64,000 nt of DNA, taken from positions 1 through 64,000 of the forward strand of contig JANNJM010000014.1 in assembly GCA_031395645.1 (NCBI GenBank), given 5' to 3'. Numbering within the stretch: position 1 is the first letter of the stretch; each line of letters starts with the position of its first letter. Shown here piece by piece: positions 33,106 through 42,554 of the stretch. The notes beneath the pieces were generated by a model, which saw nothing but the letters and a program-made list of their open reading frames with translations, was not told the DNA's origin and searched no databases. Made by a program: the position numbers and the translations under genes. Source of the DNA: SHZI01 sp031395645 (GTDB taxonomy: Bacteria; Pseudomonadota; Gammaproteobacteria; Steroidobacterales; GCA-2729495).

Positions 33106-34046
33106 CAGATCGGCGTATCCAGCCAGGCCCGCACATCCTTGCCGATTCCCGGTCCCGCTTCCTCGACAGCCATGTGTCCCACGCCCGGATAGCTGATGAA
33201 GGTCAGCGACGGGACGTTCTCGAGCAGTTCCCGGAACTCGACTGACTGCGAGAAGACCGCCGTGGTGTTGGCCTCGCCCCAGAGCAGCAGCACGGGCACG
33301 CGAATCGAACGCACCAGTCCCTCGATGTCGCCTGCTTTGTACTGCGACAGGCGGTCAAGCTGTGCTTCGCGCTGGCCTTCGCGCATCCACAGGTCATACC
33401 AGCGATCGATCAGTGCCTCCGGCAACTTGGTAGGGTCGCCGAAGCCACTGCGAAGCATGGCGGCCGGCAGCGCCCGGGGCAGGATGTACTTGAGGACATA
33501 GCCCACCTTCGGGACGCCACCGCTGCGCATCTTCTCCTTGCCTTCCAGGGAGCCGGGGCTGAGGAGGATGAGGCGCTCCACCCGGTCCGGGTGCGCGGCG
33601 GTGTAGTGGATGGCCACCGTGCCGCCCATCGACGTGCCCCCAAGCGAGAGTTTTTTAATGCCCAGCGCATCGATGAAGCGTTCTGTGAGGGCCAGCGTGC
33701 GCTCCTGGGTGTAGTCACCCGTCGGGTCCGGGCCCGTGAGTCCGTGGCTGCTCATGTCCAGGCGCACGACACGGTACCGGTCCTTGAGCGCTTCGACCCA
33801 GGGATCCCAGTCGATCAGGTTGGAAAAATTCGCGTGCAGCAGGAGAACGACAGGGCCTGTGCCCTCGTCCCGGTAGTGGAAGCGCACGCCGTCGATAGTG
33901 ATGAAGCGTGACGTCGGCCCGGCATACCGGGCTTCGAGTTCGGCCGCCGGAATATCCTGGTACGCCCACAGGGCGATGCCGAGACCGATGAGGCTGGCCA
34001 GGGCCAGCACGCCAAGGCTCCGGATAACAAAACGCCCAAGGGTCAT
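33105..34046 (-). CDS. Alpha/beta hydrolase, membrane-anchored
   Basis: 313 residues with an N-terminal hydrophobic anchor (VIRSLGVLALASLIGLGIAL). The fold is clear: FHYRDEGTGPVVLLLHANFS (His-Gly replaced by His-Ala), nucleophile Ser in LGGTSMGGTVA, Asp region VLLLWGEANT and catalytic His in YPGVGHMAVEE. It belongs to the meta-cleavage/epoxide hydrolase-like esterase group. It lies between two flavin-reductase-like genes in one minus-strand operon, with 15 bases upstream and a TGATG overlap downstream. Confidence 0.88.
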   Translation of the reverse strand: MTLGRFVIRSLGVLALASLIGLGIALWAYQDIPAAELEARYAGPTSRFITIDGVRFHYRDEGTGPVVLLLHANFSNLIDWDPWVEALKDRYRVVRLDMSSHGLTGPDPTGDYTQERTLALTERFIDALGIKKLSLGGTSMGGTVAIHYTAAHPDRVERLILLSPGSLEGKEKMRSGGVPKVGYVLKYILPRALPAAMLRSGFGDPTKLPEALIDRWYDLWMREGQREAQLDRLSQYKAGDIEGLVRSIRVPVLLLWGEANTTAVFSQSVEFRELLENVPSLTFISYPGVGHMAVEEAGPGIGKDVRAWLDTPI

Positions 34047-34061
34047 AGAGCTCAGCCCTAA

Positions 34062-34895
34062 TCAGGCCGTCTTCTTTTTCTTCTGAAACCGCTCCATCAG
34101 CTCGGGTGTCATGCCCTGGTCCAGCGCGTGCTGGTCCATGCGTGCCTTGCTCACCTTCTCATCGCCCTTCGCGCGGCAGTACTCCTCGGTCTGGTCCGTT
34201 ACCATCTTGCGGACCATGGGCGGTATCGTCATCAGCGACTGCAGGGCATCCGCGTCCCAGGCCATGCCCAGCCGCACTTCACTGCCCTTGGTGGAGCCCG
34301 GCGCTTCCGCCAGCTGGTGCACGGACAAATGGCCGATGGTGGTGTGAAAGTAATCCTGGCGATCTTCATCGCCCAGGCCGATCGGCAGGTTCATCTTGCG
34401 GATACGATCTTCACGGCCCATCTCGAGCAATTCTTCGTCAAAGACCAGCGCCTTGATCTTCGCGATCACGATGCCGCTGCTCTTGTCGAGTTTCACGATC
34501 TCTTCCGCGACACACTCGGCGATCTGCGGGCACTCCTGGATGGTCGGCGGCTTCACGTGCAGGGAAGGGATCATGGTGAAGCGGGTGTGCTCCAGCTCGT
34601 TGACGCCTTCCGGATAAAAGCGCGCGGTCTCCATCATGTCGTCCAGGTACTCGGCCGGCGGGCAATTGACGACGAATTCCTTCGTCTCGCAGATGTTCTG
34701 GAAGGTGTGGGAGTCCTGGCGGAAGCCGACAATCATGCGCGGGTTCTTGGTCATCACGTCGTACTGCATGATGTGGGAGTAGGGCGCCGCATTGATCCTG
34801 CCGTCTTTGTCGAGGCTCGTGATGATAGTGATGAGCTTCGGGAACAGCCAGACGTCGGAATACCAGAAGGGGCGGATCTTGGCTTCTTTTTTCAT
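34062..34895 (-). CDS. Flavin reductase-like protein with PCP_red-like C-terminal tail
   Basis: 277 residues from ATG 34895 (AGGAG 7 bases upstream). The FMN-binding split barrel has WLFPKLITIITSLDKDGRIN, the block NPRMIVGFRQDSHTF and ETKEFVVNCP. After about residue 225 a short basic helical segment, MTIPPMVRKMVTDQTEEYCR followed by KARMDQHALDQGMTPELMER, resembles the PCP_red domain found at the end of protochlorophyllide-reductase and related proteins. It ends in a Lys run (KKKKTA). First gene of the operon with the hydrolase and second flavin protein. The substrate is unknown. Confidence 0.75.
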   Translation of the reverse strand: MKKEAKIRPFWYSDVWLFPKLITIITSLDKDGRINAAPYSHIMQYDVMTKNPRMIVGFRQDSHTFQNICETKEFVVNCPPAEYLDDMMETARFYPEGVNELEHTRFTMIPSLHVKPPTIQECPQIAECVAEEIVKLDKSSGIVIAKIKALVFDEELLEMGREDRIRKMNLPIGLGDEDRQDYFHTTIGHLSVHQLAEAPGSTKGSEVRLGMAWDADALQSLMTIPPMVRKMVTDQTEEYCRAKGDEKVSKARMDQHALDQGMTPELMERFQKKKKTA

Positions 34896-35042
34896 GCGGA
34901 TGCTCCTGGTGGGTGGGTCCAACGCTAGCCGCGGGGCGGACGCGTCACTCTATCAAACTGTAACCCGCTCGCGGTTCCCGCGACACCTGGGCCATACTCG
35001 TTGCGCACTGGTGACCTCGCCGCGGACACGGAGACACAAGAC

Positions 35043-36410
35043 GTGAACAACAGCCTGTCTACCGGGGTGGCCCCTGGCTACCGCCTGGGACCCCTGGAAT
35101 TCGCCAGCGGCATGAGCGGCCGCAACGCGTGGACGTATTTATATGTGTGCATGGCAATCATGCCGGTCGCCAGTTTTCTGAGCTTTTCCCAGCCCTATGT
35201 TTTGACCGAGATCATTGGTATCCCTCCGGACAGGCACGGGCAGGCGACATCCATGCTGATCCTGATGCACGAAATCGTGGTGCTGGCCCTGATCAGCTTT
35301 GCGGGCGGCCTGTCCGACCGCATTGGCCGCCGGCCACTGTATGCCGCGGGCACCCTCGTTGCCGGCGCCGGCTTCGTCCTCTACGGACTTGCCCATAGCG
35401 TCACCGATCTCTACGTCGGTCGGTTTGTCTACGCGATTGGTCTCGCGTTCGTCGGTGTGATGATCGCGGTGACGGCGGCCGACTACGCGGCAGAGTCGTC
35501 GCGCGGCAAGCTGGCCGGCTTAAGCGGCGTGCTGAACGGTCTTGGCATCGGTGTTGCGACGGCACTCTTTGCGACACTACCAACTGTCTTCAAGGCACAG
35601 GGCCTGAGCAGCGCGGACGCCGGCCGGTACATGCTGTTCGTGATGGGCGGCCTTGCGGCGGTTACCGCGCTGATCATGCAGGTGGGGCTCAAGGGCGGCA
35701 CCCCGACCGGCACGAGAGCCCGCATCGGCCTGCGCCGCATCCTGCAGATCGGTATTGCGCAGGGCCGGGAGAACCGACGTCTGCTGGTCTGCTATGCGGG
35801 CTCGTTTATTTCCCGTGCGGACCTCACGCTGGTTGCCACCTTCGTGTCGCTGTGGCTGCAGCGGGTGGGGCGCGATGAGGGTCTGGACGGCCCCGAGGCA
35901 CTCGCCAAGGCCGGCCTCATGTTTGCGTTGATCCAGGGTTCGGCGCTGCTCTGGGCGCCGGTTGCCGGCTGGCTGATCGACAGCTACGACCGGCTGGCCT
36001 GCGTGGTGGGCGCACTCTTTCTCGGCGCGCTCGGCTACACAGTGTTCGGTCTGCAGGACCAGCCGTTCTCCCCCCTGGGCTACGTCGGGTGTGTGCTGGT
36101 GGGCATCGGCCAGATGAGTGTGATTCTGTCGGTGACGGGTCTGCTTGGGCAGGAGACGCCGCTGGATGTCCGCGGCTCTGTGATCGGCCTGGCGGGCCTT
36201 TGCGGGGCGCTCGGTATTCTCGTCACCAGCCTCGCGGGTGGCTACCTGTTCGACCACTGGAGAATCTCGGGTCCGGTCATCCTCGTCGGCATGGCCAACC
36301 TGGCCGCCTTCGTCTTTGCTCTGTTGGTCTGGCTGCGCAGTGGCCGGAAAGTCACATTTGATCCCGCCGAGGTGCGCCCCTCCAGCATGCTCGGGCTCGC
36401 ACCGCACTGA
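35043..36410 (+). CDS. MFS transporter
   Basis: 455 residues from GTG 35043, with GGAG 9 bases upstream; a TTG at 35001 is also open. About 12 membrane helices. The loop 2-3 MFS signature is GGLSDRIGRRPLYAAG, and a looser copy in the second half is GWLIDSYDRLACVVG. It faces the flavin-protein operon divergently and is followed at 37 bases by the LLM-class oxidoreductase, so it may import the compound those enzymes degrade. Confidence 0.88.
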   Translation: MNNSLSTGVAPGYRLGPLEFASGMSGRNAWTYLYVCMAIMPVASFLSFSQPYVLTEIIGIPPDRHGQATSMLILMHEIVVLALISFAGGLSDRIGRRPLYAAGTLVAGAGFVLYGLAHSVTDLYVGRFVYAIGLAFVGVMIAVTAADYAAESSRGKLAGLSGVLNGLGIGVATALFATLPTVFKAQGLSSADAGRYMLFVMGGLAAVTALIMQVGLKGGTPTGTRARIGLRRILQIGIAQGRENRRLLVCYAGSFISRADLTLVATFVSLWLQRVGRDEGLDGPEALAKAGLMFALIQGSALLWAPVAGWLIDSYDRLACVVGALFLGALGYTVFGLQDQPFSPLGYVGCVLVGIGQMSVILSVTGLLGQETPLDVRGSVIGLAGLCGALGILVTSLAGGYLFDHWRISGPVILVGMANLAAFVFALLVWLRSGRKVTFDPAEVRPSSMLGLAPH

Positions 36411-36447
36411 TGACGGACACGGCGCACTCTGGAGTTGCCGGGTGACC

Positions 36448-37482
36448 ATGCCCACCCCTGAATTCGGCATCGTGATGGAGCCTTCGCCCGGCTACACCGC
36501 GCCACTCGCCGCAGAAATCGAGGCGCTGGGCTTCGACGCCCTGCTGTGTCCCGATACGCAGTGCCTGAGTCCGGACCCCTACGGGCAACTCAGTCTTGCG
36601 GCTGCGCGCACGACGCGCCTCTACCTTGGCACCGGTGTGACCAATCCGGTCACCCGCGAGGCGTCCGTAACGGCCGGAGCGCTGGCCACTCTGCAGCAGG
36701 AGTCCGGCGGCCGGGCCCGCTGTGGCATCGGCCGGGGCGATTCATCCGCGGCACACATTGGCCGGCGTAGTGCCACCACGGCGGAGCTGCGGACCTACGT
36801 GGAGCAGGTGCGGGGCTATCTGCGGGGCGAGACGGTCATGCGCGGGGCAACCAGTTCGCGGCTGCGCTGGCTCGAGCCCGGCGAATTGCCCACCGTGCCG
36901 ATGGATATCGCCTGCACCGGGCCCGCAACGATCCGCATGGCGGCCGACGTGGCAGACCGCGTGACCTTCGCGGTGGGCAGCGCACCGGAACGCATCGAGT
37001 GGGCGCTGAACACCCTGCAGGCGCGGCTCAGGGAAACGGGCCGGGAACGTTCGACGCTGCGCGTCGGCGCCTACATCAACCTCGTGTGTGATCCGGACGA
37101 GAAACGCGCTATCGATCTCGGGCGCATGATCTCCGGGATGGTCGCGCATTTCGCCGGCATGAAAGACTCGCCGGTGGAGCACCTGCCACCGCAGCTCAAG
37201 GCGCTGGCGATCCAGATGAAGTCGGGATACGACATGGCCCGGCACGCGCAGAATGAGGGTTCGCACCTGCAGATGGTGGACGACGGGTTCGTCGACTGGT
37301 TTTCGATTTGCGGGCCGCCTGCAAAGTGCCTTGATCGCCTGCAGGCGCTTATCGGGATGGGACTGGAGCACGTCTATCTGCTCGGTGGCTCCCCGGTGCC
37401 TGTGCCGCACGGCGCACGCCAGGAGGCGATGGTCAGGCAGACGCGTTTGTTTGCGGAGCAGGTGCTGCCGAAGCTGCGCTGA
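36448..37482 (+). CDS. LLM-class flavin-dependent oxidoreductase
   Basis: 344 residues with the bacterial-luciferase-like barrel: FGIVMEPSPGYTAPLAAEIE, DALLCPDTQC, LYLGTGVTNPVTREASVTA and GRARCGIGRGDSS, the last two typical of F420- or FMN-dependent members (methylene-H4MPT reductase-like). Later GPPAKCLDRLQALIGMGLEH is the usual C-terminal helix. Whether it uses F420 or FMNH2 cannot be told; adjacent flavin reductases favour FMN. It lies 37 bases after the MFS gene. Confidence 0.87.
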   Translation: MPTPEFGIVMEPSPGYTAPLAAEIEALGFDALLCPDTQCLSPDPYGQLSLAAARTTRLYLGTGVTNPVTREASVTAGALATLQQESGGRARCGIGRGDSSAAHIGRRSATTAELRTYVEQVRGYLRGETVMRGATSSRLRWLEPGELPTVPMDIACTGPATIRMAADVADRVTFAVGSAPERIEWALNTLQARLRETGRERSTLRVGAYINLVCDPDEKRAIDLGRMISGMVAHFAGMKDSPVEHLPPQLKALAIQMKSGYDMARHAQNEGSHLQMVDDGFVDWFSICGPPAKCLDRLQALIGMGLEHVYLLGGSPVPVPHGARQEAMVRQTRLFAEQVLPKLR

Positions 37483-37495
37483 GGCTTTGCCGACC

Positions 37496-37897
37496 TCAGG
37501 GGTCTCGCGGATAGGCGAGGTCGTAGTCCATGAACGTAAGCTGCTTCTGCGCGTCGAAGATCATGAAGATCTGCAGGTCGCCCTGGCCGAGCCACCAGTT
37601 GTGGCCGGGAAGGGGGACGACGGCGACGGTGCTGTAAGCACAGCCGGTGTGTTCGTGGGTCCTTAAGCCGCAGCCATCCTGGAGGACGGCGTCGGAGTCG
37701 TGCCTGGCGAGGAAGCCGCGCACGTCCCGGAACGTCATCTGGAGCTGCAATTCCCGGCCAATCAGGTGCTCCGCGTAGGCCCGGTCGCTCTTGACGGTGC
37801 TGTCGCTACAGCCGGTGCAAAACGCCGCGATGCCGAGCCACAGCCATGACCGGGGCTCCGGAAGCTTCAGGCGCATGACGTTACGAACGGTGTCCAC
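37496..37897 (-). CDS. Putative lipoprotein of unknown function
   Basis: 133 residues from GTG 37897, or 126 from ATG 37876. The lipobox is FCTGC, at about residue 31, so it is probably anchored in the membrane with the remainder periplasmic. The mature domain has three Cys (DGCGLRTHEHTGCAYS) that could form disulfides, and strands WLGQGDLQIFMIFDAQKQL. No family recognised. It is convergent with the LLM gene and divergent from greB. Confidence 0.6.
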   Translation of the reverse strand: MDTVRNVMRLKLPEPRSWLWLGIAAFCTGCSDSTVKSDRAYAEHLIGRELQLQMTFRDVRGFLARHDSDAVLQDGCGLRTHEHTGCAYSTVAVVPLPGHNWWLGQGDLQIFMIFDAQKQLTFMDYDLAYPRDP

Positions 37898-37989
37898 ACT
37901 TCAGTGTCTACCCATCGTGGCAGCAATCCAAGACTCTGCATTGTATTCTCAGGCCCTGACACCAGATGACAGTGGGGGCTCCAGGAACC

Positions 37990-38619
37990 GTGAGCAAGGC
38001 TTTTACCCGCGAGACCGATCAGGACGAGGAGTCCGACCCGGCCGACCGCGAGCCGGCGAGTCCGCTGCCCGCGGGGTCTAAGAACTACATCACGCCGGGT
38101 GGGCTAAAGCGGCTCAGGGATGAGCTCGAGTACCTGCTGCGGAAAGACAGGCCAGCCGTCACTGCCGTGGTTTCGTGGGCGGCGAAAAACGGTGATCGCA
38201 GCGAGAACGCGGACTACCAGTACGGCAAGCGGCGGCTGCGCGAAATCGACCGGCGCATTCGCTTCCTGACGCGGCGGGTGGATGCCGCGGAGCTCGTAGA
38301 GGTGACCAGTGCACAGGATCAAAAGCGGGCCGGCCGGGTGTTCTTCGGCGCAACGGTGACGTATGCAGACGGGCAAGGCGCCGAGAGCACGGTCACCATC
38401 GTTGGCGTGGACGAGATCGACCTGAAGCGGCACCACATCAGCTGGGTGTCTCCACTGGCGCGGGCGCTGATGAAGGCGAAGGTGGGAGACGTCGTGGTCG
38501 TGCAGGTACCAGGCGGCACCGACGAACTCGAGGTCATCGGCATCCGCTACCTGCCGATCGAAACGCCGCCCTTCGTGCCGGTAACCGCGCCACTGGTCAG
38601 CGCACCCGATCGCAGCTAG
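37990..38619 (+). CDS. greB: Transcription elongation factor GreB
   Basis: 209 residues from GTG 37990 with AGGA 5 bases upstream. A 40-residue acidic N-terminal extension (DQDEESDPADREP) precedes the coiled-coil (YITPGGLKRLRDELEYLLRK to RRIRFLTRRVDAAELV) with the acidic tip SWAAKNGDRSENADYQYGKR. The C-terminal FKBP-like domain has FFGATVTYADGQG and ISWVSPLARALMKAKVGD. It reactivates backtracked RNA polymerase. The tail after residue 190 is Pro/Ser rich. It overlaps the convergent permease gene by 4 bases. Confidence 0.93.
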   Translation: MSKAFTRETDQDEESDPADREPASPLPAGSKNYITPGGLKRLRDELEYLLRKDRPAVTAVVSWAAKNGDRSENADYQYGKRRLREIDRRIRFLTRRVDAAELVEVTSAQDQKRAGRVFFGATVTYADGQGAESTVTIVGVDEIDLKRHHISWVSPLARALMKAKVGDVVVVQVPGGTDELEVIGIRYLPIETPPFVPVTAPLVSAPDRS

Positions 38620-39974
38620 CCGGGAGGCCTCCCCGGACCCGCTCGTTCCAGCCAGGCTGCCACGAAGAGCCCGAGCGCCAGCACGCCGATTCCTGCGACA
38701 GCGCCAACCCGCACGTACGCGAGGCTGGACCAGAGCACGAAGAGGCTGCTCGCCGTAAACAGCAGCGGCAGCACGGGGTACAGCGGCGCGCGGAACGGCC
38801 GCGGGGCGTCCGGCTGACGACGCCGCAGGATCATGAGTGCAATGCCACTCAGTGCCATGAACAGCCAGTACACCGGCGCGGTGTAATCCACGAGCGTGGC
38901 GAAACCCTGCCGGGTGGCGGTGCCGAGACCGATCAGGAACAGCGCGACGATGCTTTGCGCGGTGATCGCGGCGGCTGGCACGCCGCGCGAGTCGTTCCAG
39001 TCGCCGAGCCTGCCCAGGCCCGGCCAGTCCCGCGCTGCTGCAAACGTCGTTCTGGCGCCGACAATGATGGTGGCATTGATGGAGGTCACGACGGCCGCGA
39101 AAACGACGGCGATCACCGGCAGGTCGGCACCCTCGGTGAACGCGATTTCCATCAGCATTGAGGCGGGGGCCGACGCGGACGCCAGGCCGGTCAGTCCGAG
39201 GCCGCGCCACAGCGCCCAGTTGATCACCAGGTAGAGCACGGTTACCGTCCCCAGCCCGAACATCAGCGCGCGGACCATGCCGCGTTTCGGATCGCGCATT
39301 TCCGACGAGAGCGTCGCAATCTCCGTCCAGCCGCCGTAGGCCAGCATCACGAACACCATGGCCAGGCCGAACGACGCCAGGCTGCCGTCGGTCGCGGGCG
39401 CCGGGTCGAGCGGCGGCATGCCCCGGACGACGAACAGCACGCCGATCAGGCCGATCAGCAGCATGCCGGCGACCAGTGCCAGCGTAAGCCCGACCTGCGT
39501 GTCGATGGCCGTCGACCGGCTGCGCAGGTTCAGCACGGTGTAGATGATCAGGGTGATTGCGGCATAGACGGATGACCCCAGCGTGCCGATCGGCCACGCC
39601 GCCTGCAGGTAGTCGCCGAGCACGAAGGACAGCAGCGCCAGCGACCCCGTATTGATCACTGCGAAGCGCGCCCACGCAAACAGAAAACCCACGCGGCGCC
39701 CGTAGGCCAGGGTCAGGAACCGGTAGTCACCGCCCTGGCTGGGAAAGGCGGCCGCGAGCTCCGCGTAGCAGGTGGCGCCGAGCAGAGCGAGCAGCCCGCC
39801 CAGCAGCCAGGCGCCAAACAACGCGGCGTCCGAGCCGACATTGGCGGCCACGAGGGCTGGTGACTTGAACAGTCCGGCGCCGATCACCATGCCGACGGCC
39901 ACCGAGGCTGCCGCGCGGGCTGTGAGGAGCCCGGCCGCCTTTTCCGTCTCCGGGGTGATGCGCTCGTGATTCAT
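38616..39974 (-). CDS. APC-family amino acid permease (second)
   Basis: 452 residues from ATG 39974; ATG 40001 is also open but has GGAGG directly abutting it, too close. About 12 helices, with helix 1 motif GMVIGAGLFKSPALVAANVG and the loop block YGGWTEIATLSSEMRDPKRG. FPSQGGDYRFLTLAYGRRVGF resembles the LAT/CAT-like L-type exchangers. The substrate is an amino acid, unspecified. It is divergent from the TonB-dependent receptor with only 44 bases (or 17) between the starts. Confidence 0.87.
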   Translation of the reverse strand: MNHERITPETEKAAGLLTARAAASVAVGMVIGAGLFKSPALVAANVGSDAALFGAWLLGGLLALLGATCYAELAAAFPSQGGDYRFLTLAYGRRVGFLFAWARFAVINTGSLALLSFVLGDYLQAAWPIGTLGSSVYAAITLIIYTVLNLRSRSTAIDTQVGLTLALVAGMLLIGLIGVLFVVRGMPPLDPAPATDGSLASFGLAMVFVMLAYGGWTEIATLSSEMRDPKRGMVRALMFGLGTVTVLYLVINWALWRGLGLTGLASASAPASMLMEIAFTEGADLPVIAVVFAAVVTSINATIIVGARTTFAAARDWPGLGRLGDWNDSRGVPAAAITAQSIVALFLIGLGTATRQGFATLVDYTAPVYWLFMALSGIALMILRRRQPDAPRPFRAPLYPVLPLLFTASSLFVLWSSLAYVRVGAVAGIGVLALGLFVAAWLERAGPGRPPG

Positions 39975-40018
39975 TTTGCGGGATACTACAAGCTCCGTCA
40001 TTCCTCCGGAGATTCAAA

Positions 40019-42517
40019 GTGCGGATTCGCCCCTGGTCGCTCGTCGTTGGTCTTGCCGTGGCCGCTCTTGCTCTGCCTGTGCCGCAGGTGCTGGCCCAGA
40101 GCCAGGCAGGACCAAAAAAGGATGACCTCGACACCGTCATCGTGATCGGCTCCCGGGTGGGCGAGCGCACTGCACTGGATACGCCAGTCCCTGTGGATGT
40201 CCTCGGCGGCAATGAGTTGCGCGCCACCGGGGCCGTCGGCGGCGAACTCGGCCAGGCATTGTCGGTGCTGGCACCGTCGTTCAACTTCCCGCGCCAGTCC
40301 AACTCCGGCTCCTCCGACCTGGTGCGCGCCGGGCAGTTGCGGGGCATGAGCCCGGACCAGATGCTGGTCCTCGTGAACGGCCGAAGGCGCCACACCTCCG
40401 CGATCGTCAACACCGAAACCAAGATCGGGCGGGGCACGGCGGCGGTGGATTTCAACAACATCCCGCTGAATGCGATCCAGCGCGTCGAAGTCCTGCGTGA
40501 CGGCGCCGGTGCACTCTACGGCTCGGATGCAATTGCCGGTGTGGTGAACCTGGTGCTGGATGACCGTCCCGGGTTTGACAGCAATGTCTCCTACGGGCAG
40601 CACCGCACTGATCTGCAGCCGGTCAATCAGACTATCAATGACGGCGAGACGTTTACGCTCGATGCGAAGTACGGCTGGCAACTGGCCGACGCTGGCTTCT
40701 TCAAGGTGGGGGCGGCTTTCAGGGACCGGAACGGCACGAATCGGGCTGGCTTCGATCAGGTGCCGTTCTTCGAGGAGCAGACGCCCGATAACCTGGCGCT
40801 CGCTGGTCAGCGCAACTACGCCGAGGGCGATCCGAATCTGGACGAGCTGAACCTTTGGTTCAACGGCGTCGTGCCGCTCAGTGGCAGCGTCGAGCTGTAC
40901 ACCTTCGGTACTTACGGCAACCGTGACAGTGATGGCGGCGGCGCCTTTTTTCGCTATCCCGACAGCTTCAGCACCGTGAAGTCGGTCTATCCCCAGGGCT
41001 TCCGCCCGGAGACCTACGGTGAAGACGAAGACTACGCCGGCACTGTCGGCCTGCGCGGGGAGGCCGGTGGGTGGGATCTGGAAACCGCCTTGAGCTATGG
41101 TCGTAACGAGTTCGTGTTTGGTGTCGATCAATCGATCAACGCTTCGCTGGGCCCGGACAGTCCCACCTCCTTCGAGTCCGGGACCTTCGAGAGCGAGCAG
41201 GCCATCCTCGGCCTCAACGCCAGCCGCAACTTTGCCGTGAGCTGGCTGCAGGCGCCCCTTGCAGTAGCTCTGGGCGCCGAGTACCGCACTGAGGACTACT
41301 CCACGCAGCGCGGTGACCTGGCGTCCTACCAGGCAGGCAGCTATGGGAATGCCGGTTGCAGTACGCTGGATGATCCCATTGACCCCGACGACATCGACTT
41401 TTTCTGCGCCATTGGCGCCCAGGCTGCTCCGGGCCTTACTCCCGAAGACGAGATAGCCATCGATCGGCGTGTGGTCAGCGTATTCGCCGAGGCAGGTGCC
41501 GAACTGACGGAGCGCCTCTTTGTCGATATAGCTGCACGCTTCGAGGACTACGACGATTTTGGTTCCGCCCTCACCGGCAAGCTGGCCGGCCGTTACGAAC
41601 TGACGGACGCGGTGGCGCTGCGTGCGGCCGTTTCCAACAGCTTCCGGGCACCGAATATTGCCCAGCTGGGCTTTTCGGATACCACCCTTAACTTTGGGAA
41701 TGATCGCGAGCTGATTCGCACCCGCACTCTGCGCGTTGACGACCCGATTGCCCGGTCACTCGGTGCGCAGGACCTGGATGAGGAGACCTCTTTGAATCTG
41801 AGCGCCGGTGTGGTGGGCCAGTTTGAGGGCCTGCGCTTCAGCCTGGACGTGTTCCAGATCGACGTCGACGACCGTATAACGTTGTCAGAACGGCTGTTCG
41901 GTGACCTCGTTACGCCATTCATCAATGCACAGCCAGGCGGCGCTGATATCGATTCCGTGCGCTTTTTTACCAACGCTGTGGACACCCAGACGCGCGGCTT
42001 CGATGCGGTGCTCAGTTACGCGGCTTCGTGGCTGGGCGGGGACTTCCAGGTTTCCACGGCCTACAACTATTCGCAGGTCGATGTGCAGACGGTGCGCAAT
42101 TCGCCAGAGCTCGTTGCTGTCGACCCTGCGCTCAGTCTGGTCGGCGTGGAGGAACTCAACACCCTGGAGGACGCGAGCCCCGACAGCAAGCTCATCCTGA
42201 GCGGTACCTGGTCGGGGGATCACCTGGACCTGCAGGGTCGCGTGTCGCGCTACGACAGTGCCGTGCGCGTCTTCAACTTCGGCGGCGGCTTCGAACCGCG
42301 CCAGGAGTACGGCGCGGAGTTCCAGGTGGACGTGGAAGCAGGATTCCGGTTTACGGAGCAGCTGGCGCTGTACGTCGGCGCCGCGAATCTGCTGGATGAG
42401 TACCCTGACCTCTCATCCGACGACATCAACTACTTCGGGAATCTGCCGTATGACATCCTGTCGCCAATCGGCGTGAACGGCCGCTATCTCTACGCACGAG
42501 TGAATTTCAAGTACTAG
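40019..42517 (+). CDS. TonB-dependent outer-membrane receptor
   Basis: 832 residues from GTG 40019 with GGAG 9 bases upstream. The signal peptide ends at VLA-QS (about 26). A TonB box-like DTVIVIGSRVG is followed by the plug (about 45-175) with MLVLVNGRRRH and RVEVLRDGAGALYGSDAIAG. The 22-stranded barrel includes ALRAAVSNSFRAPNIAQLGF and ends in an aromatic residue (YLYARVNFKY). There is one likely disulfide, between Cys near GCSTLDD and FFCAIGA. It imports a siderophore, vitamin or other large nutrient using TonB energy. No regulator or ABC genes adjoin, so the ligand is open. Confidence 0.94.
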   Translation: MRIRPWSLVVGLAVAALALPVPQVLAQSQAGPKKDDLDTVIVIGSRVGERTALDTPVPVDVLGGNELRATGAVGGELGQALSVLAPSFNFPRQSNSGSSDLVRAGQLRGMSPDQMLVLVNGRRRHTSAIVNTETKIGRGTAAVDFNNIPLNAIQRVEVLRDGAGALYGSDAIAGVVNLVLDDRPGFDSNVSYGQHRTDLQPVNQTINDGETFTLDAKYGWQLADAGFFKVGAAFRDRNGTNRAGFDQVPFFEEQTPDNLALAGQRNYAEGDPNLDELNLWFNGVVPLSGSVELYTFGTYGNRDSDGGGAFFRYPDSFSTVKSVYPQGFRPETYGEDEDYAGTVGLRGEAGGWDLETALSYGRNEFVFGVDQSINASLGPDSPTSFESGTFESEQAILGLNASRNFAVSWLQAPLAVALGAEYRTEDYSTQRGDLASYQAGSYGNAGCSTLDDPIDPDDIDFFCAIGAQAAPGLTPEDEIAIDRRVVSVFAEAGAELTERLFVDIAARFEDYDDFGSALTGKLAGRYELTDAVALRAAVSNSFRAPNIAQLGFSDTTLNFGNDRELIRTRTLRVDDPIARSLGAQDLDEETSLNLSAGVVGQFEGLRFSLDVFQIDVDDRITLSERLFGDLVTPFINAQPGGADIDSVRFFTNAVDTQTRGFDAVLSYAASWLGGDFQVSTAYNYSQVDVQTVRNSPELVAVDPALSLVGVEELNTLEDASPDSKLILSGTWSGDHLDLQGRVSRYDSAVRVFNFGGGFEPRQEYGAEFQVDVEAGFRFTEQLALYVGAANLLDEYPDLSSDDINYFGNLPYDILSPIGVNGRYLYARVNFKY

Positions 42518-42554
42518 GAACGCCAAACGTCGCGGCCGGAGCCGTAGCGACCGG

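Noticed and set aside
38104..39675. 523-residue open frame on the minus strand across greB and the permease
   Set aside because: Arg/Ala-rich and without motifs; it is out of frame with the clear APC permease and antisense to greB.
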